Source: an uncultured Brevibacterium sp.
GTDB lineage: Bacteria; Actinomycetota; Actinomycetes; Actinomycetales; Brevibacteriaceae
DNA length: 7,182 nucleotides
NCBI GenBank assembly: GCA_943914815.1
Contig: CALUDL010000081.1
Span: 1-7,182, forward strand
Reading direction: 5' to 3'
Shown one piece after another: positions 1 to 6,056 of this stretch. The notes under the pieces are model-generated. The model searched no databases. It saw only the letters and a program-made list of their open reading frames with translations, and had not been told where the DNA came from. The translations under genes were made by a program, and so were the position numbers. The stretch's first letter is position 1. Each line of letters begins with the position of its first letter.

Positions 1-11
1 TAGGAGATCAC

Positions 12-839
12 ATGGCAAACTACACCGCCGCTGACATCAAGGCTCTGCGCGAAAAGACCGGTGCAGGCATGATGGACGTGAAGAAGGCTCTTGACGAGGC
101 TCAGGGCGACCAGGCCAAGGCTGTTGAAATCCTGCGCGTAAAGGGCCTCAAGGGTGCCACGAAGCGCGAAGGACGTTCGACCTCGGACGGTCTTGTTGCT
201 ATTAAGACCGACGGTGGCGTCGGTACCATGATCGAATTCAACTCCGAAACCGACTTCGTTGCTAAGTCCGACAAGTTCATCAGCCTGGCTGACGAAATTC
301 TGGAACTGGCAGTTGCGAACAACGCTTCGGACGCTGAAGAGTTCAAGAACGTGGAAATCGACGGCAAGCCTGTCTCCCAGATCATCACCGAAGGTGGTGC
401 CTCCCTGGGTGAAAAGGTTGACCTCAAGAAGGTCGTACGCCTCGAAGGCGCCAAGCTCGCTTCCTACCTGCACCGCACCAACAAGGACCTACCTCCGCAG
501 GTTGGTGTGCTGCTGGCATACGAAGGTGACAACGACCAGGCTGCACACGACGTAGCTGTGCACATCGCTGCTCTGGCACCTAAGTACTTCAGCCGCGAAG
601 ACGTCCCAGCTGACCTGGTTGAAAAGGAGCGCGAAATCGCTCTGGAAACCGCAAAGAACGAAGGCAAGCCAGAAGCTGCTCTGCCAAAGATCGTTGAAGG
701 TCGCGTCAACGGATTCTTCAAGGAAAACGTTCTGCTGGACCAGGGCTTTGCCAAGGAGCCAAAGAAGTCGGTTCAGTCCGTTCTGGACGAAGCTGGCATC
801 AAGGCAACCGGTTTCGCACGCGTGCGTGTGGGAGCCTAA
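12..839 (+). CDS. tsf: Elongation factor Ts
   Basis: This is the cytoplasmic nucleotide-exchange factor that releases GDP from EF-Tu so that it can be reloaded with GTP during elongation. The 275-residue product has the full-length actinobacterial form. Residues 1-50 are the UBA-like N-terminal domain (YTAADIKALREKTGAGMMD, then KKALDEAQGD). The EF-Tu contact motif TDFVAK is at residues 80-85, inside EFNSETDFVAKSDKF. The rest is the two-part core dimerisation domain, ending in VLDEAGIKATGFARVRVGA. The ATG at 12 is preceded by AGGAG at 2-6, five bases upstream, which fixes the start. rpsB is expected just upstream but lies outside the window. Codon use is strongly biased (GAC, AAG, CTG, GGT), as expected for a highly expressed gene. 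A strong terminator follows, so this gene ends its transcript. The identification is secure. Confidence 0.98.
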   Translation: MANYTAADIKALREKTGAGMMDVKKALDEAQGDQAKAVEILRVKGLKGATKREGRSTSDGLVAIKTDGGVGTMIEFNSETDFVAKSDKFISLADEILELAVANNASDAEEFKNVEIDGKPVSQIITEGGASLGEKVDLKKVVRLEGAKLASYLHRTNKDLPPQVGVLLAYEGDNDQAAHDVAVHIAALAPKYFSREDVPADLVEKEREIALETAKNEGKPEAALPKIVEGRVNGFFKENVLLDQGFAKEPKKSVQSVLDEAGIKATGFARVRVGA

Positions 840-858
840 TCTCAGCGCTAGCTAACTG

Positions 859-899
859 AAACGTGCCACCACAAAAATGTGGTGGCACGTTTTGTTTTT
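859..899 (+). terminator. Rho-independent terminator after tsf
   Basis: A perfect 13-bp inverted repeat pairs 861-873 (ACGTGCCACCACA) with 878-890 around an AAAA loop at 874-877. Two flanking A-T pairs (859-860 with 891-892) can extend it. The right arm runs straight into TTTGTTTTT at 891-899. The minus strand has only a short T run after the stem, so the signal points mainly in the plus direction. It separates tsf transcription from the peroxiredoxin gene downstream. Confidence 0.94.
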
Positions 900-945
900 C
901 CATGCTGCCCCGTCTGTGCGTGGCTAGGACCTCAAGTTCACGTGG

Positions 946-975
946 TCTTTACCCAGGTGGGGCCTGATCTTTACC
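946..975 (+). promoter_or_regulatory. Pair of TCTTTACC direct repeats upstream of the peroxiredoxin gene
   Basis: The octamer TCTTTACC occurs at 946-953 and again at 968-975, so the copies start 22 bases apart, about two helical turns. They lie between the tsf terminator and the peroxiredoxin start, in the only region where that gene's promoter can be. The second copy ends in TTTACC (970-975), which could act as a weak -35 element with TTACAC at 993-998 (17-base spacer). GTTACA at 992-997 and TAGCCT at 1007-1012 are other fragments of a possible promoter. An operator or tandem promoter role is inferred from spacing and place only. The rest of the 840-1044 gap shows nothing else clear. Confidence 0.25.
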
Positions 976-1044
976 GCACCGCGAGCCCAAAGTTACACCC
1001 AGCGCATAGCCTGTAAGGAACACCCGCAATCGAAAGGACCAACG

Positions 1045-1677
1045 ATGACCCTCATGCTCGGCGATGTTGCCCCAGATTTCACCACTGAAACCTCGGCCGG
1101 TGAAATTTCCTTCCACGACTGGGGTGGTGACAGTTGGGTGGTGTTCTTCTCGCACCCCGCAGACTTCACCCCCGTGTGCACCACCGAATTGGGTCGCGTT
1201 GCGCAACTGAGCGAGGAATGGGCAAAGCGCGGTGTTAAGCCAATCGCCCTGTCCGTGGACTCCAACGAAGAACACGCCAACTGGATCCCGGACATCAACT
1301 CCTACAACAACACCACCGTGGAGTACCCCATCATCGCGGACCCAGACAAGACGGTCGCTGAACTTTACGACATGATCCACCCCAACGAAGGGGACACGTC
1401 GTCGGTACGTTCCGTGTTCGTCATTGACCCGGCCAAGAAGATCCGCCTGACCATGACCTACCCCAAGTCAACAGGCCGTAACTTCGACGAAATCCTGCGC
1501 GTGATCGACGCCCTCCAAACCGCTGACCGCGCTGAAGTCGCAACCCCGGTTGACTGGAAAGACGGCGACAAGATCATCGTCCCAACAGGCATCACGACCG
1601 CTGAAGCTCGCGAACGTTTTGACGACGTCGAGGAGGCCTTCCCTTATCTGCGCACGGCTCGGATCCGCGAAAACTAG
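1045..1677 (+). CDS. 1-Cys peroxiredoxin (Prx6-type)
   Basis: This is a thiol peroxidase that reduces hydrogen peroxide and organic hydroperoxides in the cytoplasm. The thioredoxin-like domain opens with GDVAPDFTTET and carries the peroxidatic site P38-x3-T42-x2-C45 in SHPADFTPVCTTELGRV. The partner arginine is R122 in SSVRSVFVIDP, and R145 lies in TGRNFDEILRVIDALQ, a Prx6-type signature. The C-terminal 1-cysPrx segment starts near residue 160 and includes TPVDWKDGDKIIVP. C45 is the only cysteine in all 210 residues, so recycling must use an external thiol partner. The ATG at 1045 has AAAGGA at 1033-1038, six bases upstream. The gene interrupts the usual tsf-pyrH adjacency. It is insulated from tsf by a terminator, but no terminator separates it from pyrH 83 bp downstream, so readthrough is possible. 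The family is secure; the in vivo reductant is unknown. Confidence 0.95.
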   Translation: MTLMLGDVAPDFTTETSAGEISFHDWGGDSWVVFFSHPADFTPVCTTELGRVAQLSEEWAKRGVKPIALSVDSNEEHANWIPDINSYNNTTVEYPIIADPDKTVAELYDMIHPNEGDTSSVRSVFVIDPAKKIRLTMTYPKSTGRNFDEILRVIDALQTADRAEVATPVDWKDGDKIIVPTGITTAEARERFDDVEEAFPYLRTARIREN

Positions 1678-1693
1678 AACGACCTCGGCGGCG

Positions 1694-1725
1694 CTTACAC
1701 AAAGACCGCTGGCGAACGTTAGTAT
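1694..1725 (+). promoter_or_regulatory. Possible promoter for pyrH
   Basis: TAGTAT at 1720-1725 fits the actinobacterial -10 pattern TAnnnT. CTTACA at 1694-1699 matches four of six -35 consensus bases, but the 20-base spacer is long. The start of transcription would fall near 1732, leaving about 30 bases of leader before the pyrH ATG. The placement between the peroxiredoxin and the housekeeping run is sensible, but the -35 element is weak. Confidence 0.3.
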
Positions 1726-1760
1726 TAGAGTTGGCCCGCAAGTTCTGACGTGAGGATCCC

Positions 1761-2513
1761 ATGGAATCGCCTGTTCATTTTTCTAGCCACGCAATGCATC
1801 CGGTTCGTACTGATCGCAGGCGAGTGCTTCTGAAACTGTCAGGTGAAGTTTTCGGTGGGGGATCCGTCGGGGTGAACCCGGATATTGTTGCGTCAATCGC
1901 TAAGCAGATTGTGCCCACCGTGCCCGAGGTGGAAATCAGTATCGTCGTAGGTGGCGGCAATTTCTTCCGCGGGGCGGAACTGCAACAACGTGGAATGGAC
2001 CGTACTCGTGCGGACTACATGGGCATGTTGGGCACCGTGATGAACTGCCTTGCTCTGCAGGACTTCTTGGAACAGCAAGGCTTGGATACGCGTGTCCAGA
2101 CCGCGATCCCTATGAGCCAGGTGGCTGAGTCGTATATTCCACGTCGCGCCATGCGACACATGGAAAAAGACCGTGTGGTGATTTTCGGTGCGGGTGCTGG
2201 ACTGCCGTTCTTCTCAACCGACACCGTGGCGGCACAGCGTGCACTCGAAATCCACGCTGATGAGGTTCTTATCGCCAAGAACGGTGTGGACGGCGTGTAC
2301 ACCGCGGACCCAAAGAAGGACCCGTCGGCAACCAAACTTGACCACATCACGTTCCAAGACGCACTGACCCGAGGTCTCAAGGTCGTTGACGCGACCGCGT
2401 TCAGCTTGTGCATGGACAACGCCCTTCCCATGCGTGTGTTTGGCATGGAAGGTGACGGGAATTTGCGCCGGGCGATTATGGGTGAAGATATCGGCACGGT
2501 CGTCAGCGCTTAA
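1761..2513 (+). CDS. pyrH: UMP kinase (uridylate kinase)
   Basis: This enzyme phosphorylates UMP to UDP with ATP in pyrimidine nucleotide synthesis, feeding RNA, DNA and UDP-sugar precursors for the cell wall. It belongs to the bacterial hexameric amino-acid-kinase-fold family, which is typically GTP-activated and UTP-inhibited. The 250 residues show the N-terminal phosphate loop [13 protein letters not shown] (22-34), the glycine loop [10 protein letters not shown] (62-71), the UMP-site helix [16 protein letters not shown] (80-95), [11 protein letters not shown], and the nucleotide-binding [20 protein letters not shown]. Further on come [17 protein letters not shown] and a C-terminal [17 protein letters not shown]. 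The ATG at 1761 follows GAGGA at 1752-1756, four bases away. An in-frame ATG at 1794 lacks such a site. Residues before about 20 form a short extension common in actinobacterial versions. The gene probably starts the pyrH-frr-cdsA-rlmN run. Confidence 0.97.
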   Translation: MESPVHFSSHAMHPVRTDRRRVLLKLSGEVFGGGSVGVNPDIVASIAKQIVPTVPEVEISIVVGGGNFFRGAELQQRGMDRTRADYMGMLGTVMNCLALQDFLEQQGLDTRVQTAIPMSQVAESYIPRRAMRHMEKDRVVIFGAGAGLPFFSTDTVAAQRALEIHADEVLIAKNGVDGVYTADPKKDPSATKLDHITFQDALTRGLKVVDATAFSLCMDNALPMRVFGMEGDGNLRRAIMGEDIGTVVSA

Positions 2514-2555
2514 AGCAGGTCAGCGTTTAACGCCAGCCGCCCTGATTCACCCAGG

Positions 2556-2561
2556 TAGGAT
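2556..2561 (+). promoter_or_regulatory. Possible -10 element in the pyrH-frr gap
   Basis: TAGGAT at 2556-2561 is a common actinobacterial -10 hexamer, placed so that transcription would begin about 20 bases before the frr start. No good -35 element lies at 16-18 bases. The 75-bp gap has no hairpin with a T run, so frr should also be transcribed from upstream. The evidence is weak. Confidence 0.18.
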
Positions 2562-2576
2562 TAGACATAACGTCCC

Positions 2577-2582
2577 AAGGAG
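2577..2582 (+). promoter_or_regulatory. Ribosome binding site fixing the GTG start of frr
   Basis: AAGGAG at 2577-2582 lies six bases before GTG at 2589. There is no competing ATG at a suitable distance, so this site supports the GTG start and an N-terminus reading MINGILKEASAKM, as expected for the family. Confidence 0.8.
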
Positions 2583-2588
2583 AAGACA

Positions 2589-3146
2589 GTGATCAACGGA
2601 ATTCTTAAAGAAGCCAGCGCCAAAATGGACGGTGCTATCGAAGCCACTCAGTCCGCTTTTGGCAACGTGCGTACCGGCCGTGCGAACCCCGGCCTGTTTG
2701 CCAACATTCCCGTGGAGTACTACGGAACTCCCACACCTATGCAGCAGCTGGCCTCGTTCCAGGTGCCTGAAGCGCGCACCATTCTCATCACCCCATATGA
2801 CCGAGGTGCTCTCACAGACATCGAGAACGCCCTGCGTAACTCCGACATCGGCGCCAACCCCGCTAACGACGGAAACGTTATCCGCGTGACTCTCCCGGAA
2901 CTCACCGAAGAGCGCCGTAAGGAGTACGTCAAGATCGTTAAGGGTGACGCTGAAGAAGGTCGCATCTCAGTGCGCAACGTGCGCCGTAAGGCCAAAGAGC
3001 AGCTGGAACGCATCCAGAAGGACGGCGAAGCTGGAGAAGACGAAGTCAAGCACGCTCTTGGAGAACTCGACGAGCTCACCAAGAAGAAGGTTGACGAAAT
3101 CGACTCGCTTCTGGACGCTAAAGAAAAAGAGCTGCTTGAAGTCTGA
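2589..3146 (+). CDS. frr: Ribosome recycling factor
   Basis: RRF acts with EF-G to split post-termination ribosomes, releasing mRNA and tRNA so that subunits can start again. At 185 residues it matches the standard family length. The long helical domain I begins at INGILKEASAKMDGAIEATQ and includes the conserved VRTGRANPGL. Domain II follows from about residue 30 to 105 (VEYYGTPTPMQQLASFQVPEARTILITPYDR). The return helices hold LTEERRKEYVK and the hallmark ISVRNVRRKAKEQL, whose arginines contact 23S rRNA. The C-terminal helix is strongly charged (DELTKKKVDEIDSLLDAKEKELLEV). The start is GTG. The stop at 3144-3146 is one base away from the likely TTG start of cdsA, so the two genes are probably translationally coupled. 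Confidence 0.97.
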   Translation: MINGILKEASAKMDGAIEATQSAFGNVRTGRANPGLFANIPVEYYGTPTPMQQLASFQVPEARTILITPYDRGALTDIENALRNSDIGANPANDGNVIRVTLPELTEERRKEYVKIVKGDAEEGRISVRNVRRKAKEQLERIQKDGEAGEDEVKHALGELDELTKKKVDEIDSLLDAKEKELLEV

Positions 3147-3147
3147 T

Positions 3148-4083
3148 TTGTCGTCCTACGACGAGCGCCAGTCGAACGCTTCGGCTGGCGCATCTTCGAC
3201 TTCTCAGAACCCCATCGCCGGGGCTGAACCCAACCTGCAGGCACCTCAACCACCTAAACAGGACTACGGGCGCGCCGGTCGCAACCTGCCCGCAGCTATC
3301 GCGGTTGGCCTGGTGTTGGGCGGTGCTGTTCTTGCCAGCCTGGTATTCATCCCTGAGCTGTTTTTGATCGTGGCGCTGGTTGGTGTCGTGGCAGCGACGT
3401 GGGAACTGTCGAATGCGCTGAGCCGGTCCGGTTCTAAAGTGGCGCGCGTCCCCACCATGATTTCAGCTGGCACCATGATCCTCGCCGCCTACTTCCTGGG
3501 CCGTGAAGCACTATGGGTGGCGTTCAGTTTAGGGTGCGGGTTCATCCTCCTTTACAACCAGATTCGCCGTCACAGACTCAATCCGGTGAAAGACGTCTGC
3601 CTGAGCATCTTCGCACTCACATATGTGGGGCTCATGGGTTCGTTTATCGCCTACATGTTGTCCTTCTCCATGGGCAATATGCTGGTGATCACCTTCCTTG
3701 CCATGGTGGTTGCGAGTGACACGGGCGGTTACACCTTTGGTGTTCTGTGGGGCAAACACCCCATTGCGCCAAGCATTTCGCCTAAGAAGTCCTGGGAAGG
3801 GTTCGCTGGTTCGGCACTGTTCTCTACTATTGTTGGCGTGTGCATGGTGGTACTGGCGTTCGGTGCTCCGTGGTGGACCGGCCTTGTTCTAGGCATGGTC
3901 ATTCCGGTTTTCGCCACCCTGGGCGACTTTTCCGAATCCATGATCAAACGTGACCTTGGCCTGAAGGATATGGGTACCCTTCTACCGGGCCACGGGGGAG
4001 TCATGGACCGGCTGGACTCGATCCTTCCCACCGCGCCCGTGGCCCTTGCACTGTTCCACTTCCTGCCGGGCCTCGTCCTCTAA
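3148..4083 (+). CDS. cdsA: Phosphatidate cytidylyltransferase (CDP-diglyceride synthase)
   Basis: This integral membrane enzyme converts phosphatidic acid and CTP to CDP-diacylglycerol, the precursor of phosphatidylglycerol, cardiolipin and phosphatidylinositol. The complete CdsA signature is at residues 264-290 (DNA 3937-4017): S-x2-KR-x4-KD-x-G-x2-LPGHGG-x2-DRLD. The upstream SDTGGYTFG and PKKSWEGFAGS motifs are also present. About eight hydrophobic segments begin at NLPAAIAVGLVLGGAVLASL. Residues 1-46 are a soluble Ser/Ala/Gln/Pro-rich tail. The open frame continues back into frr, but there it is only an alternate-frame reading of frr codons. I place the start at TTG 3148, one base after the frr stop, giving 311 residues. 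TTG 3136, preceded by AAAGAG at 3126-3131, would overlap frr by 11 bases and give 315 residues. The family is secure; the start is uncertain because no good ribosome binding site precedes 3148. Confidence 0.93.
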   Translation: MSSYDERQSNASAGASSTSQNPIAGAEPNLQAPQPPKQDYGRAGRNLPAAIAVGLVLGGAVLASLVFIPELFLIVALVGVVAATWELSNALSRSGSKVARVPTMISAGTMILAAYFLGREALWVAFSLGCGFILLYNQIRRHRLNPVKDVCLSIFALTYVGLMGSFIAYMLSFSMGNMLVITFLAMVVASDTGGYTFGVLWGKHPIAPSISPKKSWEGFAGSALFSTIVGVCMVVLAFGAPWWTGLVLGMVIPVFATLGDFSESMIKRDLGLKDMGTLLPGHGGVMDRLDSILPTAPVALALFHFLPGLVL

Positions 4084-4093
4084 GGAACCGTGC

Positions 4094-4133
4094 AACACGT
4101 GAAGTGTTTGTCTGAGCCGATTCGTGCGATACT
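4094..4133 (+). promoter_or_regulatory. Candidate control elements in the cdsA-rlmN gap
   Basis: The 59-bp gap holds a small dyad, AACAC (4094-4098) and GTGTT (4104-4108), around a 5-base centre, with the palindrome CACGTG at 4096-4101. Downstream, TGC followed by GATACT (4125-4133) looks like an extended -10 element. If it is used, transcription would start within a few bases of the rlmN ATG, giving an almost leaderless message. The -35 candidate TTTGTC at 4107-4112 is only 15 bases away. The dyad has no T run and is not a terminator. All of this is weak. Confidence 0.2.
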
Positions 4134-4142
4134 GGGAGGGCC

Positions 4143-5489
4143 ATGGCCCAGAATTTAACACCTCGTCAGGTACGCCCAGTTGTCGAACATGAGGACGGAA
4201 CGACCTCGAAAACCCCCATGCGGGACGGTCGTCCGCTCCTGAACTTCCGTTCGCCTCGGGTAAAGCAACCCCCTCAGCACTTAGCAGACCTGTCTCTAGA
4301 GGAACTGACGCAGGCTGTCAAAGACAAAGGGCTTCCCGGGTTCCGTGCCAAGCAGCTTGCCACCCACTACTACGTACACAACACCACTGACCCAGCTGAC
4401 ATGACTGATTTGCCAGCTGATCAGCGTGAGGAACTCGCCGCAGAGTTTTTCCCACCACTGCTCACAGAAGTCAGGCGCCTACGCACAGAAGACGGCGACA
4501 CGATTAAATTTCTATGGCGACTTTTCGACGGCGCCATGGTCGAATCCGTGCTCATGCGCTACCGCAACCGCATCACCTTGTGCGTGTCCTCCCAATGCGG
4601 ATGCGGAATGAACTGCCCATTCTGCGCAACCGGGCAACAGGGCCTCACCCGCAACATGTCAACTGCCGAAATCGTCGACCAAGTCATCCAAGCCAACCGC
4701 GTAATCGCAGCCGGTGAACTTGCCCCCACCACCGGGGCAACTACTAACTACCTTGGCGAAGAAGCTGCGGAAGTCGGCTCCGAAGCCGACGCCTCCGAAA
4801 ATACCTCCGAAAACTCAGCCACTTCGGAAGCCGTTGCAGAAGCTGACACTCCCGAAACCTCCGCGACCACCTCGGCCGGGGTACACGACCGCGTGACCAA
4901 CGTGGTGTTCATGGGAATGGGCGAACCCCTGGCCAACTACAAGCGCGTCATGAACGCGGTACGCCGCTTCACCACACCCGCACCAGCCGGCCTGGGCATG
5001 TCACCGCGCCGCATCACCGTGTCCACAGTGGGCTTGGTGCCGGGAATCAAGAAACTCGCCGCGGAAAACATTCCGGTGACGTTCGCACTGAGCCTGCACG
5101 CACCGGATGACGACCTGCGTGACGAAATGATTCCCGTCAACACGCGGTGGAACGCCGACGAAGCGATCGATGCCGCATACAACTACTACAAGACCACCGG
5201 CCGGCGCGTGTCGATCGAATACGCGCTCATTAAGGACATGAACGACCACGCGTGGCGCGCGGAGCTCCTGGCTAAGAAGCTCAACGCCCGAGGTCGTGGC
5301 TGGGTTCACGTGAACCCCATTCCGCTCAATCCCACGCCGGGTTCCGTGTGGACGGCTTCTGAGCCCGAGGTCGCCGCTGAGTTCGTGCGCAGGCTCGTCA
5401 AGGCGGGGGTTCCGACTACAATTCGAGACACACGCGGTAAAGACATCGACGGCGCGTGTGGTCAGCTGGCTGCTGAGGATGAGGACTAA
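4143..5489 (+). CDS. rlmN: Dual-specificity 23S rRNA A2503 / tRNA A37 C2-methyltransferase
   Basis: RlmN is a radical-SAM methyltransferase that places the C2 methyl on A2503 of 23S rRNA and on A37 of some tRNAs, supporting accuracy near the peptidyl-transferase centre. The [4Fe-4S] ligands are C154, C158 and C161 in CGMNCPFC. The two catalytic cysteines of the family appear at C147 ([10 protein letters not shown]) and C439 (DIDGACGQL). The SAM-binding [10 protein letters not shown] is at 258-267. [27 protein letters not shown] and [13 protein letters not shown] complete the barrel. Residues 1-45 are a leader and 46-145 hold the N-terminal accessory domain ([15 protein letters not shown]). 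The protein is 448 residues, well above the 384 of the E. coli enzyme, largely because of a low-complexity insertion at about 192-246. The ATG at 4143 follows GGGAGGG at 4134-4140. An ATG at 4218 (residue 26) is less well placed. Confidence 0.96.
   Translation: MAQNLTPRQVRPVVEHEDGTTSKTPMRDGRPLLNFRSPRVKQPPQHLADLSLEELTQAVKDKGLPGFRAKQLATHYYVHNTTDPADMTDLPADQREELAAEFFPPLLTEVRRLRTEDGDTIKFLWRLFDGAMVESVLMRYRNRITLCVSSQCGCGMNCPFCATGQQGLTRNMSTAEIVDQVIQANRVIAAGELAPTTGATTNYLGEEAAEVGSEADASENTSENSATSEAVAEADTPETSATTSAGVHDRVTNVVFMGMGEPLANYKRVMNAVRRFTTPAPAGLGMSPRRITVSTVGLVPGIKKLAAENIPVTFALSLHAPDDDLRDEMIPVNTRWNADEAIDAAYNYYKTTGRRVSIEYALIKDMNDHAWRAELLAKKLNARGRGWVHVNPIPLNPTPGSVWTASEPEVAAEFVRRLVKAGVPTTIRDTRGKDIDGACGQLAAEDED
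4716..4880 (+). repeat. Low-complexity Ser/Thr/Glu/Ala insertion coding region within rlmN
   Basis: Residues 192-246 of RlmN lie between the helix after the Fe-S loop ([16 protein letters not shown]) and the strand leading to the SAM motif ([13 protein letters not shown]). They are almost entirely Glu, Ala, Ser, Thr, Asn, Asp and Gly, for example [18 protein letters not shown]. At the DNA level CCTCCGAAAA occurs at 4792-4801 and 4804-4813, twelve bases apart, and the shorter TCCGAA also occurs at 4779-4784. The in-frame, whole-codon period suggests growth by replication slippage. The segment is probably a disordered surface loop. Confidence 0.85.
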
Positions 5490-5493
5490 GGAG
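5488..5493 (+). promoter_or_regulatory. Ribosome binding site overlapping the rlmN stop, fixing a TTG start
   Basis: AAGGAG at 5488-5493 begins inside the rlmN stop codon (TAA 5487-5489) and sits five bases before TTG at 5499. It is the best Shine-Dalgarno match near the next gene, so it supports that TTG start and coupling of the two genes. Confidence 0.8.
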
Positions 5494-5498
5494 ACGCT

Positions 5499-6056
5499 TT
5501 GGAACAGAACTTCCCCAAGATGTCGGGGTGGAAGAACGGTTATGACCCTGCTCAGGTCGACAGCTTCTTCAAGCGCGCCCGCGAAAGCTTTGAGCGCGAA
5601 ACCCCTCAGCCTGGTGACTTGGATGCGCGCGCGGTGCGCACGGTCGGTTTTGACTTGAAGCGTGGGGGTTACCACGTGGGGGTCGTCGACGCGGCTCTTG
5701 ACCGTTTGGAAGATGCGTTTGCTAAGCGCAGCCGTGAACAGTTGATTACCACATCTGGTGAGCAGGCCTGGGTTGATGAGCTCACCCGCGCGGCTGGCTC
5801 TCTGCGCGGTCGTTTGAGCCGTGAGCCGGGTGAGCGTTTTAACTTGGCTGAGCGTGGCACCATTGGTTACGACATTGAAGAAGTCGACGAAATGTGCGAC
5901 AAGATCAACGCCTACTTCACCGATGGTCTGGCGATGAGCGTCGACGAAGTTCGTCGCGTCCTGTTTAAGATCCGCAAGGGTAAGAAAGCTTACAACGAAG
6001 ACCAGGTTGATGCGTTTATTGACCGTGTTGTTGAAGTGATGGCCTCTGTTGACTGA
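5499..6056 (+). CDS. DivIVA-domain repeat protein
   Basis: This 185-residue cytoplasmic protein is built from four copies of a short DivIVA-like module with the core Y-x4-VD: Y15/V20-D21, Y58/V63-D64, Y124/V129-D130 and Y165/V170-D171. Each copy has an aromatic residue 7-10 positions before the Tyr and a short charged helix after the Asp (for example GYDPAQVDSFFKRARESF). This matches the actinobacterial DivIVA-domain repeat family. True DivIVA/Wag31 proteins have one such domain followed by long coiled coils, which are absent here, so this is not divIVA itself. A role in recruiting partners to poles or septa is inferred. Start is TTG with AAGGAG five bases upstream; translation would continue from rlmN. 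The last eight bases overlap the next gene. Cysteine 133 is the only cysteine. The domain assignment is firm; the function is unknown. Confidence 0.85.
   Translation: MEQNFPKMSGWKNGYDPAQVDSFFKRARESFERETPQPGDLDARAVRTVGFDLKRGGYHVGVVDAALDRLEDAFAKRSREQLITTSGEQAWVDELTRAAGSLRGRLSREPGERFNLAERGTIGYDIEEVDEMCDKINAYFTDGLAMSVDEVRRVLFKIRKGKKAYNEDQVDAFIDRVVEVMASVD
5511..6041 (+). repeat. A-B-A'-B' internal duplication in the DivIVA-repeat gene
   Basis: The four modules fall into two alternating types. A (residues 5-32, DNA 5511-5594) and A' (114-141, DNA 5838-5921) share an F, ten residues, then GYD-x2-[QE]VD. B (44-77, DNA 5628-5729) and B' (149-181, DNA 5943-6041) share VR-x-V-x-F, a basic stretch ending in Gly, then Y-x4-VDA-x2-DR. 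Tyr-to-Tyr spacing is 43 residues within A-B and 41 within A'-B', against 66 between B and A'. This points to duplication of a two-module unit. Confidence 0.75.

Noticed and set aside
949..1380. A 143-codon minus-strand frame over the peroxiredoxin gene
   Set aside because: It is opposite a clear peroxiredoxin with an intact active site. No motif and no plausible ribosome binding site support it.
1794..1796. Alternative ATG start for pyrH
   Set aside because: No Shine-Dalgarno sequence precedes it, while GAGGA is well placed before the ATG at 1761.
2944..3147. Upstream extension of the cdsA frame to GTG 2944
   Set aside because: These 68 codons read the end of frr in the wrong frame; RRF is conserved to its stop, so the extension is an artefact.
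2720..3253. A 177-codon minus-strand frame over frr and the start of cdsA
   Set aside because: It is Ser/Arg-rich and antisense to the conserved RRF core, as expected of a codon-bias shadow.
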